Shown here: piece by piece, positions 28,523 to 41,871 of the stretch | How positions within the stretch are numbered: position 1 is the first letter of the stretch | How the letters are laid out: each line of letters opens with the position of its first letter | Program-made: the position numbers and the translations under genes | Notes under the pieces: model-generated | What the model was told of the DNA's origin: nothing | The model's database searches: none | Seen by the model: the letters and a program-made list of their open reading frames with translations, nothing else | DNA from: Anoplopoma fimbria | Lineage: Eukaryota > Chordata > Actinopteri > Perciformes > Anoplopomatidae | Direction of reading: 5' to 3' | Length of the DNA: 64,000 nucleotides | NCBI RefSeq assembly: GCF_027596085.1 | Contig: NC_072470.1 | Location: forward strand, 6,687,787-6,751,786

Positions 28523-31500
28523 CAGACGCTGCGTGTGACGTACGGCTCGTGCTCTTTGACACAAAGCGGTGCCGTGCTCTCACTCAGAGATCCGTTACTC
28601 AGCGCAACAAGGTCAAAGGATGACACTGAGTGAGGCTGAATGTCATAACAGCTGACACCAGATATTCAATAGGAGACAGAATGCTGCTGTGTTTTTTGCC
28701 TCATGCCATTTCAGTTCAAATTGAGAGGCTGCTGCAGTCCTAGATTTGGAATAACCAGAAGAGAAACCCTTATTTAAGTTATTTATTGCATTTACGTTAC
28801 TGATTAGCTCACTTGCCGTTGATTTAGAGACTGTTTTCACTGGATTCTCGGGTTTAAATGACAGCGATGTGTCCAGATTTATCAAATTGGATGTTTTGGC
28901 TGCTCCGTTGATTGCTGTGCTGTATTTGGCGAGGCTGTCCGCTGGCCCCCGGAGCACTGACCTACTTCTCCAAAAGCCTGCTGCCCTTTTAGGCCGCTCA
29001 CAATGACTTATCTGTGACCAGCCTCTGTGTGTGTGCGGGCTGGATGAGTGTGTCAGTCTGTCAGTGTGTCAGTGTGTCGGAGCCGGGGCCCTTACACAGG
29101 GGGGACGACGACACACAGTTTGCCAATGTTGCTCACAACTTCCTGTCATCAATATTTGTCAGACACGCACGCACTCACATATAAGAGCGCGTTGATAGAC
29201 ACAACAAAGAGGGCTCCTCCAGTCAAGCACTTGTCACAAGTGTCCGCGGTCTACTGTACTGTCATTTGCCCGGACGGGACTCGACCTTTGACCCCGAGGT
29301 CATTGACCGTGAGACCCAGACACACAACAACAGGAAGTGCTCTTTTTTTTCTCTCTCGGCTAAATCAGGCCGGTAGACGCTGACCGCGCACGCCCTCCTG
29401 CACATGCAGCAGAGCCTGCAAGTGACCACGGCAAGACATCAGTGCAGAGCCACGGAGCCTCACCGCGAGCTGGCCACAGCAAAACACAAAGCCAGAGAGC
29501 CAGACAATGTAGGTATCGTATTATCAACTTCAACCGCGCCCACATGTTTTTGTCCCTATCATGTTTTAGCCCTTTGAAAATGCAAAGAATGCTTGAGTAA
29601 ATAATAGCCGCACACACAGCGCTGCCACATGTGACAAGCGTCCGGAGCCGAATCGACTTTTGACCCGCATTTCAAATCACAGTCTTTCATGTGGAGGGAC
29701 CAAGGCCATCAGAGGAATTCCCACTTCACGCAAAATAAACAGCCAAAGTCAAGGGTAAACACGCTGATAGACAGGCGGCCGAGTGTGCAGATAGCAAGTG
29801 AAAGCACCTAAACATCCCTATTTCCAAAGATACAATGTGTGTGTGTGTGTGTTTGTTTGTTTTCCTCCAAAATGTATAAAAAATGCTAAGGCATAGACGG
29901 AGGAAACAAGGGGAAAGTCCGCTGTACATAGTTGAGAGCATTACAGATTGGTGCAACTGGCCAAGAAGATATCCAAACGGGTGTGTTTAGCTAATTCTGC
30001 CATTCGTCCAGGGTATTAGCGGGTGGGGATCCTGGAAGCTGGGGAGCATCAGAAGCCATTAAAGGGAGGTGTGGAAAAACAGAGTGCAGCCTCTGGACTG
30101 TATCAGAGTGAGTCCAGGGTGGAGAGGAATGAGAGGTAATGATGGGGGGGTTAAAAAACGAATGTTACCTCCATGATATGCTGCACAAGAGAGGACATAT
30201 CTGTCATTTAAGAGATGCATTGGCAGTTAAAATGGATTATTGACAGATTGAAGAGTGTGGTTCTGCTACTGCTGGGGAAGGAATTCAACAATATTTTGAA
30301 ATCAGTTTGACATGCATGGAGGAATGGAACCACCCATCTGGCTGAACAAGGCTAGAACAAGTGCTCCAAGTCATTGATACGATTTAAATGATTCAACACG
30401 CTATGAAGAGTGTGTCCAAGCCATGACATGTCAGAGAGAAGCGTTCAAAAGGCACCCGATAGGAGAAAAAGAAAATATAACACGGGACAACATTTCCTGC
30501 AGATCTCTGGGGTCTGCCGAGTGTTAAACTGCGAAATGCAAAGTTCACACTCGGAAGAGAGGCGGAACCGGCGCCCGCGGTGAAGTCATGGTTGCTTCCA
30601 GGATGAGGACATGCGAACAGCTGCGGCCGCTGACCTCGTCCTCTGGCCCTCGTCTTCTGGCCCTCGCTGCCGCAGCGGTGCTTACACAATCCCAACGATG
30701 AGAGCGACGGTTTGGCAGCCGCAACTGACATTGCCACACGCTAATGCTATGAAAAAGAAAATTCACATGTGTGTGATTAAGCAAGTGTACCGTCAACTGG
30801 AAATCACACACACACGCCTCAAAAAGAGGAGGTTTTGATGGGAAAACGCCCCAGTCGACCACTAAGTAGCAAAGTCATTTGACCGTCTTTCATCGCTCTC
30901 TTCAAACACAACCAAAGCAACCAACCTGACTCATTGTACGACCGCTTCAGATGAAGAGCTCCGCCGTTCTCTTACTGGCGTTACCCGCTTTTCAACTCTG
31001 TTTGCCACCCCCCTAAAAACTCCAGTGTCAGCACAAAGACACACACACACACACAGATCGTCTCCAGATGTCTAATTGGGAGGGAGACATAAATAGGGTA
31101 ACAATGGCGAAGGGAAGAGTCACGGAGTCAAGCTGAATCAGATGAAAGGCTCGTGGCTGTCTGTCTGCATGGATTAAATATTACTCACACGCGCGTTCAA
31201 ACTAATGTGCACACACACTCTCACACTGTGCTGTTTGATTTGCTTCAGCAATTTATATACAATCGGTGGTGTAAGAGGTGATTTAATCCGGGAAATATTC
31301 CGGTAGAAGTACTTCTTTCTGCATTACAATTCAATGCCAAATATGAATATATATATTATATCACTAATGCATCCTGTCCTTTAGATGCAAAATGAATAAT
31401 GGTTTCTAATATACGGTGTAAAGAAAGATTAAAAGTCAATGCACTGCACAGTAAAGTCCCTGAAAACTGTATTTCTCTATCTGCTTAAATTTTCTTGAGT

Positions 31501-33407
31501 AAATATGCAACAATCAAAGTCAAAGTTTGGGGTAAAAACATGAATTGTTTGTGATACGTTAAAGGTTTTAAGGCCCGAAACTCAGCTTATCCGCTTCATC
31601 AAGCGTGTGTGGGTGTTGTTGAAGCAGATATGATTGACAGTGACATCCGCACCACACCAACTGCCATCAGATTCTGATCCAACAGTTGCTAAATCCTGAT
31701 TGGTGCTCGAACCAATTTAGGATGTCACGTTTTCCCAAATGAGTCCCAGTGAGACAAAAAAGTGCCCAAACAAAAATCTCCCAGGAAAGATAACTAAGAA
31801 TTTTCTAACTTTTGGAGCATTTACAAAGACAGTGCTTTGAGAATTGAATTGAGCTTTTAGGGCTTTTAAAACTGAACACGGCCCGTAGGTGATGTTGAAG
31901 ACCGTGCAGGGGTCAGCGTGAAGGGTTATCTCTGCAACCAGCCGGCTAACGTCGCAGGGAGGTTCTCACAGATCCTATCTGGATGGGAGACAATGAACTC
32001 TCCCAGAGCTCCCCATTAAAGACCAACATGGCTGGACTTTCTCTGCCCATGTCAGCCTCCCTCCTATTAAATGTGATTGCGGATGGTTGCTGCTTTTAAA
32101 GGCCTCCTCCCAGCGACCTCATCACCCCATTCAAATTTCTATGAAAACAATCTGCCAGACAAAACCACCGTGTATGCAGGACTGAGCTGTGGGTCTACCA
32201 ATGCACAGCTGTACTTTTTGTTTCAAACAAATAATTTAACACATTGTCTTAATGATTAAAATAATATTTTTTGCGTGCTTTAAACTGGTCTTAATAGAGA
32301 CTTTTACCAGTGTGGGCAATTTCTTACGTTACAAGATGCAATAAAAGGTTATTTCAGAGTGTATTTCAGAACTTTTCCAGGGGACGTGGTGTTAATTTGG
32401 GTAGGTTGATAGCTGCAGAAAGAAAAGAGGGGCCTCTAAGCATAAAGGTCTGCTTAGGGGCCCTGCCTTCAGCAGACAAAAAGTAACATCATAAAAAAGA
32501 GAGAAGGGGACGTACCTCACTTCCTCTTTACAACAGGTAATGTTAAATGGCAATGTGGGAAACAATAGCAGTGGTGTCATGTCCAGGTGAACAGTTCTAT
32601 TTGACACCATGCAGTTATTTGTATGTCGTTGTTGTTGGGTATCTAATGCCAGATCTCAGTGTTACTTCCTCATACGGAGTTGGATCACTCCATATTTTGA
32701 ATATCGGGTCAACTGTCGTAACATGAACATTGTAACATTGTAACTTCACAGGCAGTGAAGAGAAATGATGGATGGAAGAAATAAAGAAGAGGCACGTGAA
32801 TAATAAGTGCAGGGTGAGAGAGAGAGAGAGAGAGAGAAATGAAAAGACATAAGTTGAGGATGAAGATAGCCAAGTTCTTTTGTCTCTTACTTGTCGAAAC
32901 AAATAGAAAAGAAAGTGTCATCTGGAAAACGTTTTGTCCCTCCTTGACAGATGTGGTGTCTGCTTTGGGAAGAGGAGAGGAGGAGATAGATAGGACAGGA
33001 TCTGGAAAAAAGAGAGATGAGATTTTAAAAAAAAGAAGAGAAAAGGCAGCTATCAAATATCTCTGTATGCCTCACCATTATCCTCGTCGGATGGGAATGA
33101 AAAACATTCCTGTGACCAGCATGGCCTCCTAAGTGAGAGTAGCTTGAGTGGCGTTCCAAAGCAGGGACCCCCTGTTAATCCTCCGTTTATTGACAGCAGG
33201 TGCTATCGTGGGAGAGGCACACTAGCTCAGGACATGAAATGTACTTCAAATATGTTGGCATTCTTTCTGTTGCCTGAGAGTAAGGAATAGCTGATTGTTT
33301 CAAAGATATTCCATTTCAAGCATGGCCCCTGACCTTGAAGAGTTTTTTTTTTTTAATTGGACAGAGTTATTTTAAGTGGCTTTAAGTGACAGCAACAGAT
33401 ACAGTCT
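28523..33407. other. non-coding; complex blocks and CpG-rich patch
   Basis: 28640-28960 is a non-repetitive block, open for 104 codons on the minus strand, that could be a conserved element. 30545-30720 is CpG-rich with a gcggccgc site. Neither shows splice-bounded coding similarity. Confidence 0.5.
32815..32837. repeat. (GA)n microsatellite
   Basis: About 11 GA units. Confidence 0.93.
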
Positions 33408-33525
33408 TAAAGGGGAAGTTGATAGATGCTCATTCACTTTTGTTTTGTTCCAGTTGGTTTAGAAGATTGATACCACTCACGGATATGTCAGTGCATTTGT
33501 TAACTTAGCTTAATTTAGTTTAGCA
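33408..33525 (-). repeat. dispersed repeat family R, copy 2
   Basis: The complement of 33461-33476 is gtggtatcaatcttct. Upstream on the same strand is an aagctaagttaac segment, as in copy 1. Confidence 0.55.
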
Positions 33526-34317
33526 ATCCGTTTTTGGACGGATAAAAAAAAACATTATTGAAAACATGGTTCCTAATCACATCTTACATCTCTACTCTGA
33601 TGACCAAACTCCGTGGCCAATCATTATCCATGAAACATGTGACATCTCCATGGCAATCATCATCATCACTGGCATCTATCTGTAGGCAGAGATGCATTCT
33701 TTTAGCGTTCGGGGAAGTCCACCGGTCCGGACCAGTGGACAGCCTGCACGGCATATTTTTCAGCGACTTCCCAGAAGACAAAACCAAAACCATATGGCGA
33801 GATTTTTCTAAGAAACTACCCCAGTGGAAGGTTTGGAATGATATTCCTAAAAAACACCGACAAAATCACCTTCATCTGCGCAGTCAGTGGAGCTCAAACA
33901 TGCCTGCAAGTGTTATATAGACGTAATGTAGCATACGCATAGGCGTAAAATGTATTCACATAGCATGTAATTAGGTGAGAGTGATTCTGGGTGGTTTGAA
34001 CAGATGAAGGGTAATTTTAAATGCTGCAATGTCCTCATGTCTCATGCATGAGCCCTGCTAATTCATTCAAAAATACTAATGTTGGATGGCATGTGAATGC
34101 TGTGACTTAAAGGTCGACTTCCTCAAGTGGTCTCCATTGACCAGATTTATTCAAGGCTATGCTTTTCTTTGAATTCAAAAGTGAAACATAAGAAAATAAG
34201 CTTTTTGATTTCTGTAGCTAAGGGAGTTGTTATTCATGAGTCTTGACATTCAGCAGTGTTTCTGCTAACAAATTGGAGGATTCCGAGCTTCCATGGCTGC
34301 ACTTATGGCCCCAAGGA

Positions 34318-34347
34318 AGATCAAACACAATGAGATCAAACACAATG
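34318..34347. repeat. perfect 15-bp tandem duplication
   Basis: agatcaaacacaatg occurs twice head to tail. Each copy holds agatcaaa, resembling a TCF/LEF site. Confidence 0.85.
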
Positions 34348-35862
34348 TGGGCGTATTGATATTGGCCCGGTGTGTGTGTGAAAGAGGAAGCGGCTCCTGT
34401 CACCTGGGAGAGAACCAACGTACAACAGTATATTTCCGTGTGTGTGTGTGTGTGACCGCACAAGGATCTCCCTGGCTGCAGCTTAAAGGATCCTTCAGCA
34501 GGGGGGGGGGACCCTCCCTTCCAAGCTTTCCGCTTCCTCGCTCCACACCCATCCAGACCTCAGCCCAGGCCTCACTGCCACTGTCGCCCAAGGATGGGCA
34601 GCTGTTCCGCGGGAGGGAGCTCTCTGATTGTTCCCCTGTGTTATTCCGTCACGGTACTTCCTCCGAAAAGAGACTGGCCAAAGCAAACATTGTGCATCGG
34701 ACGTATCGATGATGTGAGCTTGCATGTGCATGCTCGTGAGGGTGTGTTGACTCCCACTGGAAGAGGAAGAGGACAAGGATGCGAACGTCACAAAGTGTGC
34801 ACATTTATTCACCCTTGGCCCGTCTACAGAGATGTGTTTACTTTACAGAAATTGGATGTGGGTATGACCTCATTGTGTGTGTGTTTGTGTGTGCGCGCAT
34901 GATTGCTGACTCATTCAGTACAATTTCAACATTTAGAATCCTCCTGTCTTGAGTAAAATCTTGTTTGTCTTCGCTTTTTTTTCCAGTTTTTTATTTTAAA
35001 AACAAGAGCTATAGATTTGCACTTTGCACCTACATAATGTCACCTTAAAAATATAAAATAAAACAAGATTTAGCAGCATGCATGCCTCTTTGCTTCCCCA
35101 TTGACTGATGCATGCTTTAAAGATGGTTGGAGCAGTGATGTAGTAAAAGAGTAAAAGATAAAAGAGTAGGACGTTTACCTTCACCTCTGCTCCCTCACAC
35201 CACAAGTGCCACCTTTTAAGGGGTCGTGTGTGTATGAGTTTGTGTGTGCGTGTGTGTGTTTGTTTCAGCTTGCATGTGTGTTCCAGACTGTGGGAAAAGC
35301 ACCAGCTTAACATTCCACTTCTCACTCCCATGGAAAACCAAGGACAAACTTTATTTTCTCTCTGCTTTACATAATCCACACACATTGGCCTCTTATGTAA
35401 AGTCATGTGAAGTCAAAATTTAGAATTTTAAAAAGCTTGTTAAACGTATTAATTACTGTACGTTTTTGGTGGAGTATGCGATTACAGGGAAGAGTCCGGA
35501 AAAAAGTGATTCACTGTCATATCCAGAGGCTTTTTCCCCCATTCTTTAACAAGGAACAGTATATTTGATCAATTATTTTTAATGTGTAAGTGCATCTGTG
35601 CTTCATTAAACTAGCAAAACAGGAAAACAGCCTCCCTCCCTCTATCCATCTTTCTATAAGCCCTCCAGCTAAACAGTCTACTGAGTTCTATCCACAAAGA
35701 CAGGCAGGGGTCAAGGGTCAAGCACACACACATCATCGCATGCGTGCACTCTTCATCCATAACCGCACCGAGCGGAAAAACAGGATAAATCCCCCGCAGA
35801 CTTTAAAGAAAACCTGAAAACCTAGTGACCATCTTGTTTTTGATAACAGGACTGATGAGTGA

Positions 35863-35864
<2 letters not shown>

Positions 35865-35931
<67 letters not shown>
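35865..35931. repeat. (TG)n microsatellite
   Basis: 67 uninterrupted bases of TG. A tctccgcag follows, which looks like a splice acceptor, but no coding exon is visible after it. Confidence 0.97.
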
Positions 35932-35932
<1 letters not shown>

Positions 35933-36110
35933 TCCGCAGTGTTTACCATGGGGGCTTACTGGTCACATGGCTCGGCAGTTGATGTATGTTGACGGCTACC
36001 TGCGGTGGAGCTACAGACTGAGTGCAGGTCTGGTCTCATGATCGAAGGTAAAAGCATGCACTCATATTGGGGATTGAAAAAACAAAACAGACACATTTCA
36101 TGAAACTAAA

Positions 36111-36112
<2 letters not shown>

Positions 36113-36141
<29 letters not shown>
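36113..36141. repeat. (CA)n microsatellite
   Basis: 29 uninterrupted bases of CA. Confidence 0.95.
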
Positions 36142-36142
<1 letters not shown>

Positions 36143-39100
36143 CTAAATCATATATGGAAACGCTTTCATTTAGAAAATGATACAGTAGATAAACATGGAA
36201 TTTGACAGTCAGGCAGGCAGTCATATTCCCAACATCTGCCATTTGGGCTTTTTTAATTTTTTGTCATTTTATGACGCAGAGTCTTTTTTGAAGATAAACA
36301 GAAACATTTTGGAGTTTCTGCTTGTCTGCAAGTGATGAAAGACATGTCGTGGTTGTTTTGTTTCAACTTCACTGTCAATACGCCAAGACAGTGTAAAGAG
36401 ATTGCAATATTTCTGTGATGATTTTTGTGAGTGTGTCGAGGGTAGAAAAGGTTCTTTTGACTGACAGAAGGGCTGCTCTTTGACCCCCACTGCTGATGAA
36501 ATTGGAGAAGCTGGTTGATAGGCTGCTGCTGTGTGGTTCTCTCGTGAATATCCATGCTGCTGTAGGAATCTCAATTTTTCTCAATGTGACCATATTTAAA
36601 AGACTCTGGTCGGCAATTTGGGAAAAGATGGGATCGTTCCCAACCACGGCAATAACAACAGGTTTCCTTTTGCAGCCTGATGCCAAGCTTAAGGTGGGAC
36701 AAGCGTGCCTGCAAGGATGTACGCACACGCCTCCACACACACACACGTGCAAGAATTTTCACCTGATTTGTTGCAGTTCAGTCCAAAAGAAGCCGAGCAA
36801 ACAGCCAAAGAACATAGACTGTGTGGAGAGAGTGTGCGATGGCTTTGGTCTGTAGTCCTGATTGCAAGAGCATGAATAAGCATCGCTCCATCATGTGTGT
36901 GCCAGCGAATCAGAGATCACACACACACACACGCATATGTGCACGCTTGGCGGTGCAGCGCAGTGCAGCAGGTCAGGAGTGTGTGTGTGGGCCCCGGACG
37001 GCTGAATAATAATGTCAACGGGTTGATGTGGTGAGGCCTGTCATGAGAGCGCTGTAGGTTCGCACCGTCAGCTGTGCTTCATCAGGGAAACCCTCACCGC
37101 CAAACCTCCCTTCTTCCTCCTGCTCTCCCCCTCCCCCTTTCTGTTTTCCAACTGGCTTTTTTCCCCGCTGTGATCCTCCATCTGTTTCTCCCCCCCCCCT
37201 CGCCTCCACTCTATCACCTCTCTGCTTCTACCCCCTTTTTTTTAATCAGTTCTCAAGAATCTTCTTCTGTCTCTTTATCCTACTTCTTTCTCCAACTCAC
37301 TGCACTTTCTCACCTCAATTCACCGCTGGTATCCCTATCAACTTTTGCCAGATACTCCAACCCACATCTGATCCGGCTTTTTTTGATGTATCCACCCTGT
37401 AACGCCGGGATCTGGGAGGTGCAGCGGCGGTCATTTTTTATCTGAGACCACGCCAAGGGGAAGGGCAGGCCCAGTCCTCATTTCCCATAGGATGTTGAAG
37501 ACTGTTTTTTTCTCACGGTGGTCTGGGCAGAGCCGTTAGCTGGCATGGCTTGGTATAGGTTGGCGCAGGAAATGGCTGCCTGAACCCCACGAGGGATGCC
37601 CGGCTAGTTCCATTTCCTGTCAAACATCCTCCCAGAGGAAAGGAGCCGAGGCGTCGTTCGAGACAAAACCCGCAGTGGGGAAACAGAAAGCACGAATGTA
37701 GTAATTTGAAATTGTATTTAATGCAACACCCAACCATCTGAGCTTTGATGTCATCAAAAACAGTCAATGTTCATGCAGATAGTTCACTGATGTTTTAAAT
37801 GTCATTTTTCAAAGCAGCGAGCAACAACAACAAAATTCCATCCACCTCCTTTGTATTGGGCTGGAGGCTGTCATCTCATAGCGGATGTTTGAAGACCAGG
37901 AGAATTTAACCAAAATGATATTCATGACTAGAGGTAATTTGGGTTAAATACCCCTTTAGTTTGGATATTGTTTTTATGTTACTGTTGTTGTTTTCTAAAG
38001 CAGTATGTTGGTATTCTGCCCACGGGTAGATCCTATTTTTCAAGGGGCTCATATTCAATCGGGCTAAATTCTTCTCTATCAGATAACGTTACACCACATA
38101 TTCTCATTACTGATAACCCGAGGCGTCTGTGGGTGTTTTCTTGGTAAAGGGTGGGGGTCTGCCTTTGTTTTTAGCAGGGTTAAGCAGCATTTTTGTGGGG
38201 CACGCTGCACTATCTCCTACCACTGTCTGGGTCTCTGTCTCCTAAACTCCTGTGTTTTGGGTGCGGGCCAGGCGAGACGGCAGGCAAAGTTTGCCTCCGT
38301 GGTTTTCGGTCATGCATTCTCTCACACGGCATTCCAGACAGATCTCCTTACATCTACGCATTTTGACGGTTTCTTTTTTCCCCTCTCTCCATCCCTCTTT
38401 CCTTTCTTTTCACCTCCAGCATACCACAAAATCACTGGTTGCCACAAATAGATCAAATAACTTGTTTGAGCTGCTTTATGTTTAAACTGAACATGTTCAA
38501 AGTGGCTATCTACTTGACTTTTCATGCTTATGGGATGACACGGGAGAGAATACTACATCCACCATTTCAAACCTCCAATCACAGCATTATGGCTGTAATT
38601 AGAGGCTTCATTTTGGAGTAAAACTTCTTCTTATTTACTCTGTGGCGCTAACACCACCGAGCACAAGGGAGCTTCAGATTCACAAGGCTTTTATGATGTG
38701 CTAATGTTGAGGAATGCTATCCGGCTGGCTATTAAGAGCTTAGATAGGAAAGAGGCCCTTAAGTTCAGGAAAAGAAAAAATGATCTTGTAGAAAACGTGA
38801 GCAGCAGGATGTCGTGCAAGGTCAAGTTTAAGCTATGAGATAGAATATCGGCAGATTACTAGTTGAAGGATTTAAAGCTACATTCATCTGACCTCTTTAG
38901 GGGTCAAGTTCATTCTCTTGATGTATTGCTTTATTTTAAAGGGCATTCCTTTCGGCAAAGGCAATCAGCACTGGTTTTTATCAAGTGAAACGAGACAAAG
39001 CCTCCGTACGGGGACTCTTCTCGCTGTTGTTTGATAGATTCATGGTCACAGCATGATTCACGGAATCAAAAAGAATAATCTGTGCACATATCTCCGTTCA

Positions 39101-39496
39101 AGAGTCTGCCAACTATAGACTTGAACTTCCCAAAAGTTTTTCGTTTTTCCTGGCCTTGAAGAGTGCCATCACTTTGATGGAAGAGATGCGTGAGAGGGCA
39201 GCGTGTGCCTATTGTGTCTGGGGGCAATTTATCACAAGGGGAAGGGTAATGAAAAGCCTGGAGGGGACAAGAGGGGCGACTGTAAATCTAGCTAAACCGC
39301 AACGAGATGCAGGCCAGAGCTCTAAGTCAGCGCCGATTTGCCGGTCTGTCAAAGTGTGTAAAACAGTGTGTGTGTGTCCTCACTTCTACAGCCTTATTCT
39401 TTCTGTTTTTACTGGTAATTCCGATTTTACAACATAACAAACAAAGCCTGACATGCAGGCTGAATGCTTTTTATTTCTCATAAAATATTTGTTTTT

Positions 39497-39866
39497 GGGC
39501 TGCACGGTGGTGTAGTGGTTAGCACTGTCGCCTCACAGCAAGAGGGGCCTGGGTTCAATTCCCGGGCTGGACAACCTTCTGTGTGGAGTTTGCATGTTCT
39601 CCCTGTGTCAGCATGGGTTCTCTCCGGGTTCTCCGGCTTCCTCCCACAGTCCAAAGACATGCAGCTTAGGTGCACTGAAGACTCTAAATTGCCCGTAGGT
39701 GTGGATGTGAGGGTGAGTGGTTGTTTGTCTCTATATGTCAGCCCTGTGACAGACTGGCGACCTGTCCAGGGTGTACCCTGCCTTCGCCCATTGACAGCTG
39801 AGATCGGCTCCAGCACCCTTGCGACCCTTAACTGGATAAGCAGGTTACGGAAAATGGATGGATATT
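39497..39866 (+). mobile_element. tRNA-derived SINE, near full length
   Basis: It starts with gggctgcacggtgg. Pol III promoter boxes are visible: A box tggtgtagtgg (39508-39518) and B box ggttcaattcc (39552-39562), with tRNA-like spacing. A body with gtttgcatgttctccctgtg and cagtccaaagacatgcag follows, and the 3' end is aaaatggatggata. This family is widespread in teleost genomes. Reading frames across it are not genes. Confidence 0.85.
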
Positions 39867-41690
39867 CGTTTTTTTAAAGTTTAAAATCTTAGCTTGGGGT
39901 CGTCGTCTTCTTCCCTGCCTTTTTGTCGCATTGCTACATTGAATTGCACATGAACGCCACCAACTGAATGTCATGGAAATATTGTAAAAAGGCAGCAGGA
40001 AGGTTTATCGTGTCGCCTGCATGATACAAACCAAATGGAGACACAGTTTAATTTTTTTGGCTCAATAGCGCTACTAGTGGTAAAAAGGTCCACAGTGTGC
40101 CTTTAAATTGCAGTGCGTTCGGCTCTTTAGGCCAGTGCAAGGATTTACCTCTTCCCTGAAAGAGCCTAAATGAGTCACTTCTACTCTTATGTCGTGTTAT
40201 GAAGTGTGTCTTCATGCATGTGCAAGGTCCTTTTCACTGCTATAATAAGATGTTATTTTGACTGTCATATTTTCAACATTTTCCATGCTTCCTCTTTTCC
40301 TTTCCCTTCATTTTTTTCCTCTTAATCAATCTGCTCATGGACATTGAATGATCACCTTATGGGTTTGAGGTTTCCGTTGTACAATAATGATGATGTTGAT
40401 GAAGTGTCAGACTACAGAGAGTTTGACGTTTTCCTATATTGCTTCTTTGATGTCTGATGAGAATTTATGCAGTGAGAAGTTGCTCCGGCAACAAAGAGTT
40501 TTCTAACGCAGATAGCGTGTAGGAGTTTGCTGTTTTATTAGCTAGCTCCTTTTAAATGAAACACTCATCTCACTACTGTGGCTTGGATTAGAGCAAAAGG
40601 ACAGAAACGGCACATAGGCTTTTATAAATGAGGTCCCAGCAGAGCATAGGGAGGTTATAAGCCTAGATTTGGACCAGAGAAGTGGACCCTCCCTCCAGTC
40701 TTAAGAAATGTTTCCTCTGACCGCTTTGCTGCTCTGATACATGAACACATTGTAGGTCACAAGTCCTATTTTTCTTCTTCTGTTCAGCTACGCCTTGACA
40801 GGACTTTTGCGCTACAGAGTCCATAAAATATGCAAGGGATTAAAAATGTCCGACATTCGGTGTAAAAAGCCAGCTTTGCCCTTGCCAAAGGAACATAAAC
40901 ACATGCCTCATTCCATTACACCACTGCCCGCCCGTCTCCTCAGCTCGCCTTACAATCCTCAGAGTCTTCCCAAAAGAAGTTGAACAGACTGGAGGACCGC
41001 AGTTGTTGATCACGGCCCTTTTGTGTACCGCTCAGGAATCTAAATGTGTCAATGGGACACTGGGAACCCTGTCAGATCCCTCTCCCGCATTTACTCCCAT
41101 AAGTAAGTGGTTGTTGAGAGGTGACGGGTGTAATGAAGGAATCTCGGCTCGTCTTCCCTCGGATGAGCGCTTGTAAATATTTCGTCATGAACAAAATGCA
41201 TGCTATGAAACAGTCCGCGAGCCCTTATAAAACCAGGGCTCACTGACTGTTTCATAACTTCCATGTTGTGGATCACCAACTGGGAGGGTGAAGTGAGGAC
41301 TTTTTGCCTGGAACATGCAACATTAACCTGCATCTTTTAGCTTGATTTCCTGCTAGTAGCCATCAAGTACAAGTTCGAGACCCTTTTAAAATGATCTTGT
41401 TTGAAAACGGGCAAGTTGGAGCCAAAAATTAGCTGGCAAAAATGATGGCTCGAGATTTTCGCCCAAAAAACTACTATGAATGTCAAGTGGTACATCTGCC
41501 AGCATCGTCACTGAGGTCTGTGAGGGATCGGAAAGTGCAAAAAGGTGTTTGGACATGGACATGGACATGGACACATAAGATCTGTCTATAGGGTGCATTC
41601 TGTCATTACATGTGTTTGCATGCTGAAAGACGTATGTGTGTGTATTGTTGGACTAACTCTAAGAAAGCACCTTGTTCGCCCTCAGGATCC
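39867..41690. other. non-coding, nothing distinctive
   Basis: Only the (GGACAT)n run and the palindrome at 41679-41696 stand out. Confidence 0.55.
41551..41574. repeat. (GGACAT)n short tandem repeat
   Basis: Nearly four perfect hexamer units. Confidence 0.9.
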
Positions 41691-41871
41691 TGAGGGGGTC
41701 CAACAACAATTCAGGAAATAAGAGTGCATGATACGGTCTCAGAGGGGAGGACAGGTTTAAAAGAGTGAAAAGAAGTCCAGAGCAAACACAACGTGATCGC
41801 TCGTGGGAACTACACAAAACATTCCATTGTCTCTCTTTATTAAGACGTCCACATTATCCTGTGTGGCTGGT
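41691..41871 (+). repeat. left arm of a ~180-bp inverted repeat pair
   Basis: The arm runs from tgagggggtccaacaac to gtgtggctggt and matches the reverse complement of 45378-45556, apart from a few substitutions and 4- and 5-base indels. An 18-bp palindrome (41679-41696) overlaps its outer edge. I recognise no family. It is either the end of a transposon of about 3.9 kb or one of two opposed copies of a short repeat. Confidence 0.85.

Larger units (their letters stand above)
33526..39496. other. non-coding with microsatellites
   Basis: Contains the 15-bp duplication at 34318, short (GT)n runs at 34437-34454, the arrays at 35.9 and 36.1 kb, and a C/T-rich strip at 37090-37330. No exon supported. 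Confidence 0.55.

Noticed and set aside
39464..39877. Open frames of 112-137 codons on both strands
   Set aside because: They are translations of the SINE at 39497-39866.
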